DNA from: Gammaproteobacteria bacterium
GTDB lineage: Bacteria > Pseudomonadota > Gammaproteobacteria > Pseudomonadales > Azotimanducaceae
Assembly (NCBI GenBank): GCA_026706385.1
Contig: JAPOYV010000015.1
Coordinates: 20,553 to 84,552 of the forward strand
Length of the DNA stretch: 64,000 bases
Direction of reading: 5' to 3'
Below, piece by piece: positions 38,627 through 47,328 of this stretch (the stretch's first letter is position 1; each line of letters opens with the position of its first letter). Both the position numbers and the translations under genes were made by a program. The notes beneath the pieces were generated by a model. It did not search any database, was not told the DNA's origin, and saw only the letters and a list, made by a program, of their open reading frames with translations.

Positions 38627-39832
38627 CTAGTAAGGCCGCGCGTCGCGTGTCCGCGCCCCTTCGAGCGGTTGGCATGTCCACTGCCAACCGATCTCCTCGC
38701 CGTCCAGGGACACTTCGCGGCACTGGGTCGCTTCGTCGATGAAATGGCAGCGCAGGTTCTTGATGCGCATGCTCCAGCCGGGATCGATCGGTTGGTGCCG
38801 ACAGGCGACCCGATGGTTCAGGTTGCCGTATTCGCTACGGTAGTTGCTGACGATCTCCTCGACCGCCTCAGGCGTATAGCGTTCCGGCAGCAGTGCGCGG
38901 GATTCCTTGTAGAAATCCATGATCGAGTTCGTGGTTCTCGGTTGCGCCGCGACGCCCAGCCAGCCGATGCCGGCCTCGAGGTCGACCGCCGCGCCGCCGC
39001 GGCCGTGCAGGTAGATGTCCGCGGCCGATGCTTGTGCCCACTTGAAGCCGCGCTTCGCGGCGATGACGAGAAACGGCAACGCTTCCTTGTAGCGCTTCTG
39101 CCTATAGAGTTCGGCGCCGCGACTGGCCGCCTCGTAGACTTGCGAGATGAATGCCCCGCTCGGGATCTGTCCGAACTCGGGTGCGGGGGCGGTGATTATG
39201 GGCGCGACCACGACCATTTCCTCGACGTTCTCGTATCCATCGATGGCTGGCGTGTCCGCGTCGTCGTCCGGCTCGTCGATGAAGTGGCACTGCAGGTCTA
39301 GGACGACCTCGCCGTGCAGCCGACAGGCGACCCGATGTAGTCGGCCGCCGTAGGCCGACCGGTAGGCTTCGACGATCTGCTGCGCCGTCGGCCTGTAGTC
39401 GGGAGGCAGTTGCGCCAGCATGCGTCGGTAGTAGGTCTCGATGCGGGGCAGGGTCTGGGCCTCGGCCGCGACGCCGAGCCAGCCGATGCCGGCTTGCGTG
39501 TCTCGTGGCACGCCGCCACGACCGTTCAGGACGATGTCGCCCAGCGACGCTTGTGGAACCTTGAAACCGCGCTCTGCCGCGACCGCCAGATAGGGGACGG
39601 CCTCGGCGTAGTTGCCCGCGTCGTAAAGGCGCCCGCCGCGCTCGGCGGCGGCATAGACATCGGCAATGAACTCGGCCGACGGCACATCGCCCGGTTCCGG
39701 CGCGGGGGCGCTGATGATCGGTGCCGGCTCGGCCTCTTCCGCCGCAGCGAGCGGTGCTGAACCGAGAGAGACGACGGCGAGCCAAGCCAGGGATCGGCGG
39801 ATTGCGGGCAATATGGGCTTCGCCAACGGCAT
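38627..39832 (-). CDS. Exported protein with two long internal repeats (Sel1/TPR-like)
   Basis: 401 residues with a signal peptide (LAWLAVVSLGSAPLAAAEE). It consists of two similar halves, about residues 37-190 and 212-372. Each starts APIISAPAPE/APIITAPAPE, continues with a helical TPR/Sel1-like unit (YDAGNYAEAVPYLAVAAERGFK; YRQKRYKEALPFLVIAAKRGFK) and GIGWLGVAA, and ends with HRVACR followed by LxCHFIDE. The cysteines in each half may form disulfides in the periplasm. It looks like duplication of an ancestral single-unit gene. Function unknown; no genes are clearly linked. Confidence 0.75.
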   Translation of the reverse strand: MPLAKPILPAIRRSLAWLAVVSLGSAPLAAAEEAEPAPIISAPAPEPGDVPSAEFIADVYAAAERGGRLYDAGNYAEAVPYLAVAAERGFKVPQASLGDIVLNGRGGVPRDTQAGIGWLGVAAEAQTLPRIETYYRRMLAQLPPDYRPTAQQIVEAYRSAYGGRLHRVACRLHGEVVLDLQCHFIDEPDDDADTPAIDGYENVEEMVVVAPIITAPAPEFGQIPSGAFISQVYEAASRGAELYRQKRYKEALPFLVIAAKRGFKWAQASAADIYLHGRGGAAVDLEAGIGWLGVAAQPRTTNSIMDFYKESRALLPERYTPEAVEEIVSNYRSEYGNLNHRVACRHQPIDPGWSMRIKNLRCHFIDEATQCREVSLDGEEIGWQWTCQPLEGARTRDARPY

Positions 39833-39852
39833 CCCGAAAGGCGGCTTGGCCT

Positions 39853-40776
39853 CTAGCTCGCGGTCAGCACGGACTCGTTGGAGGTCGACGGGTTGTAGGC
39901 ATCCGCTCGCGGGTCGGCGAACGTGGGTGCCAATTCCGACTCGGGTTCTCCCGCGATTCGCGATGCCCGCAGCACGCGAACATGCTTCGTATCGTAAGGC
40001 CGAGCGCGGTGCATCACGCAGCGGTTGTCCCAGACAGTCAGGTCGCCGACCGCCCAGGAGTGCTTGTAGGTGCGCGGCGGCTGGCAGGCGTCGGCCATCA
40101 GCTTCGTCAGCAGCGCTTCGGACTCCTCCTCGGGCATCCCGACGATGCCGTAGGCGTGCCGCCCGGTGTAGATGGACTTGCGCCCGGTTTCCGGGTGCGT
40201 CTTGATGACCGGGCGCAGCGGCGCGCCCTTGTCGTGGAAGCCGTAGAAGTGATCGGTTTTGTGCGTGAAACCGGCACGTATCTGCGAACGGTACAGCGAG
40301 TGATAGGCGGATAGTCCTTCGAGCTGCTCCTGCATGTCAGGGTCGAGCGCGTCGTAGGCGGCGCGCATGTCGGCGAACTCGGTCTCGCCGCCTTCGGGCG
40401 GAACCACCAACGCCATCAACATGCCGGCCTTGGCGGCGAGCGGCATGTAGGTGCTGTCGGTGTGCCAGCCCTCGTTGCCTTTCAACAGCTTGTACTGCTC
40501 CTCGCCGGTCTTGGCGATGGTGCCGTCGGCCTTCTTGTTCGAAAACTGCACCGTCGGGCTGTTCTGGCGTGGCGAGAGCCGCTCGATGTTCCCGAAACGC
40601 AGTGCGAATGCGCCCTGGGATTCCTCGTCCAGGTTCTGGCCGGGGAAGATCAGGAGGCCGTGCTTGAGAAAGGCAGCGTGGATCTGCTGCCAGGTATCGT
40701 CGTCCAGTTCGGCGAGGTCGACGTTGGTGACAACCGCACCCAGAGTAGCGTCGGTGGGCGTGACGGCGATGGGCAT
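39853..40776 (-). CDS. TauD/TfdA family Fe(II)/2OG dioxygenase
   Basis: 307 residues from ATG 40776, after a strong GGGAGGTG. The iron ligands are H105-T-D107 in NEGWHTDSTYMP and H256 in DNRCVMHRARPYD, with the C-terminal RVLRASRIAG arginine motif. SIYTGRHAYGIVG and PEEESEALL are typical of alpha-ketoglutarate-dependent taurine/2,4-D-type enzymes. It may hydroxylate a carboxylate, sulfonate or sulfate ester to release the oxidised group; the sulfatase 3 kb away makes a sulfur-scavenging role worth considering, but this is inference. Confidence 0.88.
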   Translation of the reverse strand: MPIAVTPTDATLGAVVTNVDLAELDDDTWQQIHAAFLKHGLLIFPGQNLDEESQGAFALRFGNIERLSPRQNSPTVQFSNKKADGTIAKTGEEQYKLLKGNEGWHTDSTYMPLAAKAGMLMALVVPPEGGETEFADMRAAYDALDPDMQEQLEGLSAYHSLYRSQIRAGFTHKTDHFYGFHDKGAPLRPVIKTHPETGRKSIYTGRHAYGIVGMPEEESEALLTKLMADACQPPRTYKHSWAVGDLTVWDNRCVMHRARPYDTKHVRVLRASRIAGEPESELAPTFADPRADAYNPSTSNESVLTAS

Positions 40777-41056
40777 TTGGCACCTCCCAAGGCATTTTGC
40801 GAACCGCAAATCATACGCCGACACGGCGACGGAATGGCGGATCGCATTCGGATCCGAGGCGTCCTGCCCATGTCGCCAAGTCCGTATGGCGGATGTCTTA
40901 CAGATCGAATGGACAAACGACCATTTCGGGCACGTTCTCAGCGTCGGAAAATCTGCCGGGAGCGTCGCGGACGGCTGACCAAGGGTGTATTGTTGAGCTA
41001 GGCCGACAGTCGTGCTTCGCCCGGCCCCGCGGCGCTCTTGAAGTTGGAGAGTGCAT

Positions 41057-41482
41057 GTGAACCTGCAAATGATGCTGTCAAGCGCGTCTCACCTTGCCGT
41101 CGTACTGGCGTTCGGTGTGTTCCTGTGGCGCGTCTTCGCCAGGATGCTGGCCGACCTGAATGCGCGCTTCGACCGTATGGACGCCCGATTCGACGGCATG
41201 GACCGGCGGTTCGACAAGATCGACGAGAGGTTCGTCGGGGTCGACGAGAGGTTCGTCGGGATCGACGCGAGATTCGTCGGGATCGACGCGAGGTTCGAGC
41301 AGGTCAACGGACGGCTCGTGCGCATAGAAGGGCGCGTGGACACGCTCGAAGGCCGTTTCGACACGCTTGAAGGCAAGGTCGACGGGTTGGCCAGAGACCA
41401 CCAGAGCTTGGCCCGGGAACTCTCCGAGTTCCGCGGCGAGATGCGCGGTCGGCTGGACGCCTTGGTACCGAATCCGCGCTAA
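41057..41482 (+). CDS. Membrane-anchored coiled-coil repeat protein
   Basis: 141 residues from GTG 41057 (GGAG seven bases upstream; GTG 41051 is the alternative). One N-terminal hydrophobic helix (HLAVVLAFGVFLWRVF) anchors it. Residues 35-115 are a heptad-like series of units such as RFDGMDR, RFVGVDE and RFVGIDA, giving a continuous trimeric or dimeric coiled coil. The repeats are partly identical at DNA level. Such small proteins are common and of unknown role, possibly scaffolds at the membrane. Confidence 0.75.
   Translation: MNLQMMLSSASHLAVVLAFGVFLWRVFARMLADLNARFDRMDARFDGMDRRFDKIDERFVGVDERFVGIDARFVGIDARFEQVNGRLVRIEGRVDTLEGRFDTLEGKVDGLARDHQSLARELSEFRGEMRGRLDALVPNPR
41221..41304 (+). repeat. 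Four tandem 21-bp units encoding coiled-coil heptads
   Basis: Units start at 41221, 41242, 41263 and 41284. The first two differ at one base; the third and fourth are more diverged. Each encodes one seven-residue coiled-coil turn, so unit gain or loss would only change rod length. Confidence 0.8.
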
Positions 41483-41511
41483 GCGCGACCAGGGGACCGT
41501 GCGTTGCAGGT

Positions 41512-42591
41512 CTAGGTTCCGGACGGTAGGGAAATGAGGGTGCCGTCCGTCGCCAGGGTTACGGGGCCGGCAAAGGCGTCGGCGACGCCCTTGAGAAAGA
41601 CGTGCTCCATCGGGGCGATCGGCAAGGGCGGGATGATGTGGTACAGGACGAGGTGCCCGACGCCGGCCTCCGCCGCCGATTCGGCGGCCTCCACGGGCGT
41701 GCTGTGGTAGGACGGTACGTCGCGCATGATCTTTGCGGGGCCACCAGCGTCCACCGCGTCGGCGACCTCGGCAATGCGGGCGGTCATGCGGCTGGCAAGC
41801 GCCTCGTGCAGCAACAGGTCGACTCCGCGGGCGTGGTGGATCAGGTTGGCGGACTTCGCCGTATCGCCGCTCACCACGACGGCGCGGTCCCGGTAGTCGA
41901 CGCGGTAGCCGACCGCTTGACTCACCGGCGGGTGGGAGACGCGGAAAGCGCTGATGCGAACGCCATCGCCGGATTCAAGCACGGTCGTGAGTTCGCCGTC
42001 CGCGGGCAGCGGAAACGGGAACGCGAGCAGCCCGCCGCCGCTCGCCGGGACAACCGTATCGCCGTGATGGGCAACGCGATAGGCGGCGTCGGCGGTATAC
42101 GCGAGGTTGAATCCCGCGACCACATCGGAGACCACAGGCGGACCGTGAACTGGTAGCGGAGCGGCATGGCCACCGCCGGCCCAGCGCAGCACGCCGAGCT
42201 CCCCCAGGCCGTCGATGTGGTCGGAATGGGCATGGGTCACCAGCACAGCCTCGACACGGCCGACGTTCACGCCGAAGCGGCCGATGTTGCGCGCGCCGTT
42301 GGTGCCGGCGTCCACGACGTACAGATGCTCCCCGGCCTGGATTGCCACGCAGGATCCGGAGCGCGAAATGTCCGTCAACGGCCCACCGGCGCCGCACACC
42401 AGCACGTGAATGCCGTCCGGAAGTTCCGCCAAGGCATCGCGGGTCAGGTTTTCCGCAACCGTGCGATCGAGAAGGGTCAGCGCGACGCGCTCGCTGCGTA
42501 GCGCGAACCACGCGGCACCAGCCAGCACAACGACTACGGCGATGGCGATCAGCCACGCTCTTCTTGCGGCCACGGTGCCCTCCGGCGCCAA
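41512..42591 (-). CDS. Membrane-anchored metallo-beta-lactamase fold hydrolase
   Basis: 359 residues. The TTG at 42591 is supported by GGGAG a few bases upstream; a GTG at 42573 is possible. An N-terminal helix (AWLIAIAVVVVLAGAAWFAL) anchors it. The MBL metal motif is THAHSDHIDGL, with further ligands in VVSGDTAKS and at YHS and YHIIPP, in the RNase Z/arylsulfatase style. Facing the periplasm, it would more likely be a phosphodiesterase or sulfatase-like hydrolase than an RNase. It diverges from the transsulfuration enzyme. Confidence 0.85.
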   Translation of the reverse strand: MAPEGTVAARRAWLIAIAVVVVLAGAAWFALRSERVALTLLDRTVAENLTRDALAELPDGIHVLVCGAGGPLTDISRSGSCVAIQAGEHLYVVDAGTNGARNIGRFGVNVGRVEAVLVTHAHSDHIDGLGELGVLRWAGGGHAAPLPVHGPPVVSDVVAGFNLAYTADAAYRVAHHGDTVVPASGGGLLAFPFPLPADGELTTVLESGDGVRISAFRVSHPPVSQAVGYRVDYRDRAVVVSGDTAKSANLIHHARGVDLLLHEALASRMTARIAEVADAVDAGGPAKIMRDVPSYHSTPVEAAESAAEAGVGHLVLYHIIPPLPIAPMEHVFLKGVADAFAGPVTLATDGTLISLPSGT

Positions 42592-42661
42592 AATCTCTCC
42601 CGGCGGCGTTAAGCGCGCGCGGTGGCCTTAGTATAGCCACCCGTCTCGTTAGGACTTGGCC

Positions 42662-43849
42662 ATGCCCAACCCAGGCCCCAAGACGCGCGCCGTCCACGGC
42701 GGCGAACGACCGAACCCGATCACGGGCGCTTCGGCCCCCGATCTGGTGATGTCCACCACGTTCGCGATGGACGAACCGGCGGGGTTCTCGATCAACGCCT
42801 TCGAGGGAGAGGTTCCTTACATCTACACGCGTTGGGGCAATCCCACGATCAAGATGCTCGAGGACAAGCTGGCGGCTTTGGAAGGGGCCGACGACTGCGT
42901 GGCGTTCGGTTCCGGCATGGCCGCGACGTCTGCGCTTTTGCTGGCATCGCTCAAGGCCGGCGACCACTTGGTGATCAGCGACGTGAACTATCCCGGCACT
43001 GCCGAACTGGTTCGCGACACGTTGGCGAACTACCGCATCACGTCCACGGCGGTCGACACGAGCGACCTGGGCGCCGTGGAGTCGGCGATCACGCCCGCGA
43101 CGCGGATGATCTGGATCGAGACGCCGGCCAACCCGATCCTGCGCCTGACGGACATCGCGGCCGTGTCGGAGATCGCCAAGCGCCACGGTCTGACGCTCGC
43201 GGTCGACTCGACCTTCGCAACACCCATCGCGACGCGGCCGATCGAATTGGGTGCCGACTACGTTGTGCATTCCCTGACCAAGTACATCGGTGGCCACGGC
43301 GACGCCCTCGGCGGCGCGGTGCTCGGGAGCCGAGACCGGATCGAGCCGCTGCGGACTCACGCGTTGGTCTACTTCGGCGGCGTGTTGAGTCCGTTCAACG
43401 CCTGGCTGATCGCGCGCGGTGCGGCAACGCTACCGATCCGGATGCAGGCGCACGAGGAAGGCGCGCGACGCGTGGCGGCGTTCCTCGAGGACCATCCGGC
43501 GGTGAAGCGCGTCAACTATCCCGGCTTGAAGTCCCATCCGCAGCACGAGTTGGCCGCACGGCAGATGGCCAACTACTCGGGAATGCTGTCGTTCCAGGTC
43601 GATGATGGTGCCGTCATCGCCAAGCGCATGGCCGAGTCGCTCGAGGTTATCCACTTCGCCGTGTCGCTAGGCCACCACCGCAGTCTCATCTACTGGATCG
43701 ACACCGACGACATGCTCGCGACGTCCTTCAAGCTCACGGGGACGCAGGCGGCGCGGTATCGGGAATTTGCCGGCGACGGGTTGTTCCGGCTGTCGGTTGG
43801 ACTGGAGGACGCGACCGACATCTGCTCCGACCTGGGCCGCGTGCTGTAA
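42662..43849 (+). CDS. Cys/Met metabolism PLP enzyme (cystathionine lyase/synthase family)
   Basis: 395 residues from ATG 42662, AGGA seven bases upstream. Family motifs: YIYTRWGNPTIKMLEDKLAALEGAD, the cofactor-contacting SGMAATSALL, ETPANPILRLTDIAAV, and the PLP lysine K207 in VVHSLTKYIGGHGD. The C-terminus has SLGHHRSLIYW and LFRLSVGLEDATDI. It could be cystathionine gamma-synthase, beta-lyase, methionine gamma-lyase or homocysteine synthase; sequence alone does not decide. It converges with the gamma-butyrobetaine-type oxygenase. Confidence 0.9.
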   Translation: MPNPGPKTRAVHGGERPNPITGASAPDLVMSTTFAMDEPAGFSINAFEGEVPYIYTRWGNPTIKMLEDKLAALEGADDCVAFGSGMAATSALLLASLKAGDHLVISDVNYPGTAELVRDTLANYRITSTAVDTSDLGAVESAITPATRMIWIETPANPILRLTDIAAVSEIAKRHGLTLAVDSTFATPIATRPIELGADYVVHSLTKYIGGHGDALGGAVLGSRDRIEPLRTHALVYFGGVLSPFNAWLIARGAATLPIRMQAHEEGARRVAAFLEDHPAVKRVNYPGLKSHPQHELAARQMANYSGMLSFQVDDGAVIAKRMAESLEVIHFAVSLGHHRSLIYWIDTDDMLATSFKLTGTQAARYREFAGDGLFRLSVGLEDATDICSDLGRVL

Positions 43850-43865
43850 AAGCCGCCAGGGTTCC

Positions 43866-45035
43866 TCAGCGGATCCGGTACTCCGTGCCCCTGCGGCGCA
43901 AGAGCTGCAATCGGCTCTTGAGGTCGTCGCGACCGACGTAGCAGCCTTGTAGGTGCCGGTAGCCGGTTGTGGCATCGAAGGCCGTCCGCGCGTGCAGGAT
44001 GCGAGCGTTGTCGAAGATGACGCAATCGCCCTCTTCAAACCGGAAGGAGAATTGCATCTCCGCCTCGAGCGCGATGCTCAGCAGTTCCCGATGGGCGCTG
44101 TAAAAGGCCGGCTGCTCATCGGGCTCGATGTCGACCGGCCCGAGCAGCGCCGGATGCACGCGCGTGCCGACGACATCGCCGTCTTCGTCCACCGCAATGA
44201 TCGTTGCCCGGTTGGCGATCTCCCAGTCGGCGGCGACCGACCGAAACATGACGGGTCGCCTGCTCAACAGGTCGAACGCAGCGGGGTTCTGCTCGCGCAA
44301 CCGGCAGGCGACCGCGATGCCGTCGACGAAGACGTTGTCGCCGCCGGCGACATCGTTGCGTCGACAGTGCAGTAGCTGGACCCCCGGCAAGTGCTGTCGG
44401 CTCGGCAGGTCGTTGTGCGGCTGCAAGGCGTTCGGCGTATAGGCAAGGTTCTCGGGGTCCACCTTGGAGACCACGTCGAAGTGGCGCCCGAAGTGCGACT
44501 CCTCGACGAAGGCAATGCGTTCCGCGATCTCCGTGACCACGAGCCGGTCGGTGGGGACGCCGACAACGAAGCCGAGACCGGCCGAGTCGACGTGCGCCAG
44601 CAGCCGCTCGAGGTCGTCGTCGCCGACCATCACCGCGTCGTACGGTACCGCCAGGCTGTCCTTTGAAATAGTCGACCCGGTCCAGCCCCGGATTCGGCGC
44701 TTGCGGGCGAGGCGGGCATCGCGTTCCAGGCGATGGGAGTCGAGCCAATCCCAACTGTACCGGGTGCCGTCGCAGGGGACGTCACCAGACGGCCAAGTCA
44801 GACGCAGCCCAACGGCGTCCGCCTCGACGGCATCGGGTCTGACGTTCAGGGGTATGGTCATGAAGTCGACGATCCGCTCCCAGGCCTCGGGATGCGTGCA
44901 CTGCGGGCACGGACAGTTTTCTCGCAGCCAGAAGTGCGGGAAACGACCAGCGTGGCCATCGGGCCAGGTGACCTGGACACAGTCGGTTCGGGTTTCGACG
45001 CGGGGGACCCGCGCGGGCGGGTGGTCACATCCCAT
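43866..45035 (-). CDS. Gamma-butyrobetaine hydroxylase-like Fe(II)/2OG dioxygenase
   Basis: 389 residues from ATG 45035; the frame is open to 45668 but that part overlies the YfcE-like gene. The N-terminal DUF971-type domain (10-95) has the zinc-type cysteines C41, C43 and C46 in LRENCPCPQCTHP. The TauD-type domain holds H207-N-D209 (QPHNDLP) and H348 (DNARILHARTAF). This two-domain layout is that of gamma-butyrobetaine and trimethyllysine hydroxylases of carnitine synthesis. It lies 23 bases downstream of the phosphodiesterase. Confidence 0.88.
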   Translation of the reverse strand: MGCDHPPARVPRVETRTDCVQVTWPDGHAGRFPHFWLRENCPCPQCTHPEAWERIVDFMTIPLNVRPDAVEADAVGLRLTWPSGDVPCDGTRYSWDWLDSHRLERDARLARKRRIRGWTGSTISKDSLAVPYDAVMVGDDDLERLLAHVDSAGLGFVVGVPTDRLVVTEIAERIAFVEESHFGRHFDVVSKVDPENLAYTPNALQPHNDLPSRQHLPGVQLLHCRRNDVAGGDNVFVDGIAVACRLREQNPAAFDLLSRRPVMFRSVAADWEIANRATIIAVDEDGDVVGTRVHPALLGPVDIEPDEQPAFYSAHRELLSIALEAEMQFSFRFEEGDCVIFDNARILHARTAFDATTGYRHLQGCYVGRDDLKSRLQLLRRRGTEYRIR

Positions 45036-45058
45036 GGCGTGGTCGCCGCCCGAGAACG

Positions 45059-45592
45059 CTACCCGAGCGCTTCGGCCCCGGCGTCCGTCAACTGCCAAAG
45101 CTCGGCGCTCACCTCGCCATCGTTGACGTTCAGGAAACCGATCGTCCCAAGCCGCAGCGACTTGTTGTGCGGCAAGGTCGGCGAGCCCGGATTCACGCAG
45201 AGGAGATCCCCGAGGCGGTGGATCTCCTCGATGTGCGTATGCCCGTAGACGATGACGTCGGGTGCCGCATCGGGAAAGCGCTGCTCGGCGCGTTGCAGGA
45301 CGACGTCGGCTGGTCGGTAGGCCGGGCTCGGGAAATCGTGGATCATGGCGATGCGCGCACCGTTGACCTCGACCGTGTAGCGGTCGTGCAGGTGTTCGTG
45401 CTCCAAGCCCATGTCGCCGTTGCCGCGAACGACCTGTACCGGCGCGATCTCCTCGAGTTCGTCGACAAGCTGCAGCGACCACAGATCCCCGGCATGCAGG
45501 ATGGCGTCGACGCCGTCGAACGCGTCGAAAACCTGCGGCCAAAGCTGGCCGCGCTTGGTGATGTGCGTATCCGAGATGAGGCCGATGCGCAT
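45059..45592 (-). CDS. YfcE-like metallophosphoesterase
   Basis: 177 residues of the calcineurin-like MJ0936/YfcE family. Metal-binding motifs in order: GLISDTHI (D8, H10), LHAGDLWS (D36), VRGNGDMG and the C-terminal YGHTHIEEI. Members hydrolyse phosphodiester bonds in small molecules; natural substrates are unclear. It is upstream of the gamma-butyrobetaine hydroxylase-like gene on the minus strand, with only a short gap. Confidence 0.92.
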   Translation of the reverse strand: MRIGLISDTHITKRGQLWPQVFDAFDGVDAILHAGDLWSLQLVDELEEIAPVQVVRGNGDMGLEHEHLHDRYTVEVNGARIAMIHDFPSPAYRPADVVLQRAEQRFPDAAPDVIVYGHTHIEEIHRLGDLLCVNPGSPTLPHNKSLRLGTIGFLNVNDGEVSAELWQLTDAGAEALG

Positions 45593-45684
45593 GCCCGCGT
45601 CGCCGGGGGATCAGCGGACCACCGTAACAGATCGAGGTCTGCCGTGCCGACCCAAGGTCCGCCTGCAAACGCCTGCAAACCCCA

Positions 45685-47316
45685 CTAGAGATTCCGCTTG
45701 CTGGTCAACGTGATCTCGGCCCCCCCGACCCCGGGACCATCCACCAGCGGGAACGCCAGGTCGATGTGGTAGACCAGGCTGCGGTCGGTCCGCGTGGATT
45801 CGAAGCGTAGGCCCACGCCGACGTTCGCTAGCACGTCGTTGTCGTGCTTCGAGTCCCACGCTCGCCCGACATCGACGAATGCGGCGGCGGCAACGCGCAA
45901 GACCCGCGCAAGGTACAGGTCGGTGTAGAAGCGTTCCTCGGCCGTCAGGCGAAACCGGTGACTGCCTGCCTGGAACCGGTTCGGATAGCCGCGTAGGCCG
46001 GAGTCGCCGCCGGCGAGTATCTGCTGGTCGGGGTCGAGTTGGTCGGTGACGGTGGCCTCGGCGTCCAAGTGCAGCGCGAGGCGCGGCGTGTGGCGATGGC
46101 GGTAACGGGCCCATGCGCTGGAGACCACGTTCTCGGCGCGCTTGGTGTGCGCATTCCAGAAGCCTGACGCCTGCAAGCCGTACAGCAACACGTCGTCGTT
46201 CGGGAACCGCCAGCCGTCGCGCCACGACGTGCTGCCCACCAGGAAGCCGTCGCCCCGGGGCGAGTATCCCAGCAAGGCGGTGAACTGCTTGCCGAGAAAC
46301 ACGTCCTCGGTGGTTTGCACGCGATCCAGGTTCCGCGTCTTGGCGTACTCGTCCTCGATGCGCTCGAAGGAAACCCACGGATACGCGAAGGCGCGATCGC
46401 TTAAGCCCTCGACTCCTAAGATCGCGTCGAGGCGTTGCTCGTCGATGGTGAAGCCGACGTTGAACCGGTTGGCGTAGCCGTCCACTAAGCCCTTCGACCA
46501 GCCGACGGAGGCCTGTGCGAGCTTGGAGTCGACCGCGAACGTCGCGATCTCCTGGCCGCGACGGTAGAGCCGGCGGTTGTGCGTCGACTCCTGCGCCCGC
46601 AGGTCCCAGGCGCGGCGCGCGTCGTAGGCGTAGAACGGCTGGCCGACATGCGCGAGGAGGCTTTGCCCATCGTCGGTGTCTTCGTAACGAAAGCGCACGC
46701 CGACGCGGCTGTTGGCGATGTTGGTGTCCGCGAAACCGAGGCTCAAGCCGTCCCGATCGAGGTTTTCGAACACCTCGAAGTCGAGGTCGGCACCGGTGCC
46801 GAGCAGGTTGATTTCCGATACGCCGATCTCGAACTCCTGCTTGCCTCCGGTCCGCGTTATGCCCGCCGTGAGCAAGAGCGACCAGACGTCGCGGGTCACC
46901 ACGGCGACGTCGATGTCGCCGTCGCATTGACGATTGGCGACCACCCGGCCGTCGTAGAGGAAACGCTGGCGCCGCAACAGGCGTTCGCTCTCTTCGATGC
47001 GTTCCGCGGTGACGCTGTCGCCCTCTTCGAAAAGCAGCAGCGTGCGGATGACGTCTTCGCGGGTGTTGATGTGCCACAGGTTGGCGAGCCGGAACAGCGC
47101 CTTGCTCTCGGCTGGATCGTCGGTGTTGAAGATGTGCTGGCGAACGACGTCGATGGTCGCCACGCGATAGGCCGCATCAGCCGCCATGGGCACGCCGCGG
47201 ATTTCGTCGACCGGGGCCGTGAGGAGCGCCTCCGGGGTGTAGCGTTGGCCGCACGGGTCGGTCGCGGCGTCGGCGAGTAGCGAAACGGCGGCGAGCAGGA
47301 ACGCTACGGAACGCAT
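45685..47316 (-). CDS. Omp85-superfamily outer-membrane protein
   Basis: 543 residues with a signal peptide (MRSVAFLLAAVSLLADA). A POTRA-like domain lies at about 60-135 (INTREDVIRTLLLFEEGD, ERIEESERLLRRQRFL). The rest is a beta-barrel, including the lid-lock-like GGDSGLRGYPNRFQAG near residue 430 and a final strand ending in an aromatic-poor KRNL. One POTRA rather than BamA's five places it near TamA/TpsB-type or uncharacterised Omp85 proteins. It lies 12 bases downstream of ppc, so both may share a transcript. Confidence 0.85.
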   Translation of the reverse strand: MRSVAFLLAAVSLLADAATDPCGQRYTPEALLTAPVDEIRGVPMAADAAYRVATIDVVRQHIFNTDDPAESKALFRLANLWHINTREDVIRTLLLFEEGDSVTAERIEESERLLRRQRFLYDGRVVANRQCDGDIDVAVVTRDVWSLLLTAGITRTGGKQEFEIGVSEINLLGTGADLDFEVFENLDRDGLSLGFADTNIANSRVGVRFRYEDTDDGQSLLAHVGQPFYAYDARRAWDLRAQESTHNRRLYRRGQEIATFAVDSKLAQASVGWSKGLVDGYANRFNVGFTIDEQRLDAILGVEGLSDRAFAYPWVSFERIEDEYAKTRNLDRVQTTEDVFLGKQFTALLGYSPRGDGFLVGSTSWRDGWRFPNDDVLLYGLQASGFWNAHTKRAENVVSSAWARYRHRHTPRLALHLDAEATVTDQLDPDQQILAGGDSGLRGYPNRFQAGSHRFRLTAEERFYTDLYLARVLRVAAAAFVDVGRAWDSKHDNDVLANVGVGLRFESTRTDRSLVYHIDLAFPLVDGPGVGGAEITLTSKRNL

Positions 47317-47328
47317 GGCGGCCGCCCG

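Noticed and set aside
45036..45668. Extension of the gamma-butyrobetaine-type gene to 600 residues
   Set aside because: The extra part is low-complexity shadow of the YfcE-like gene in another frame.
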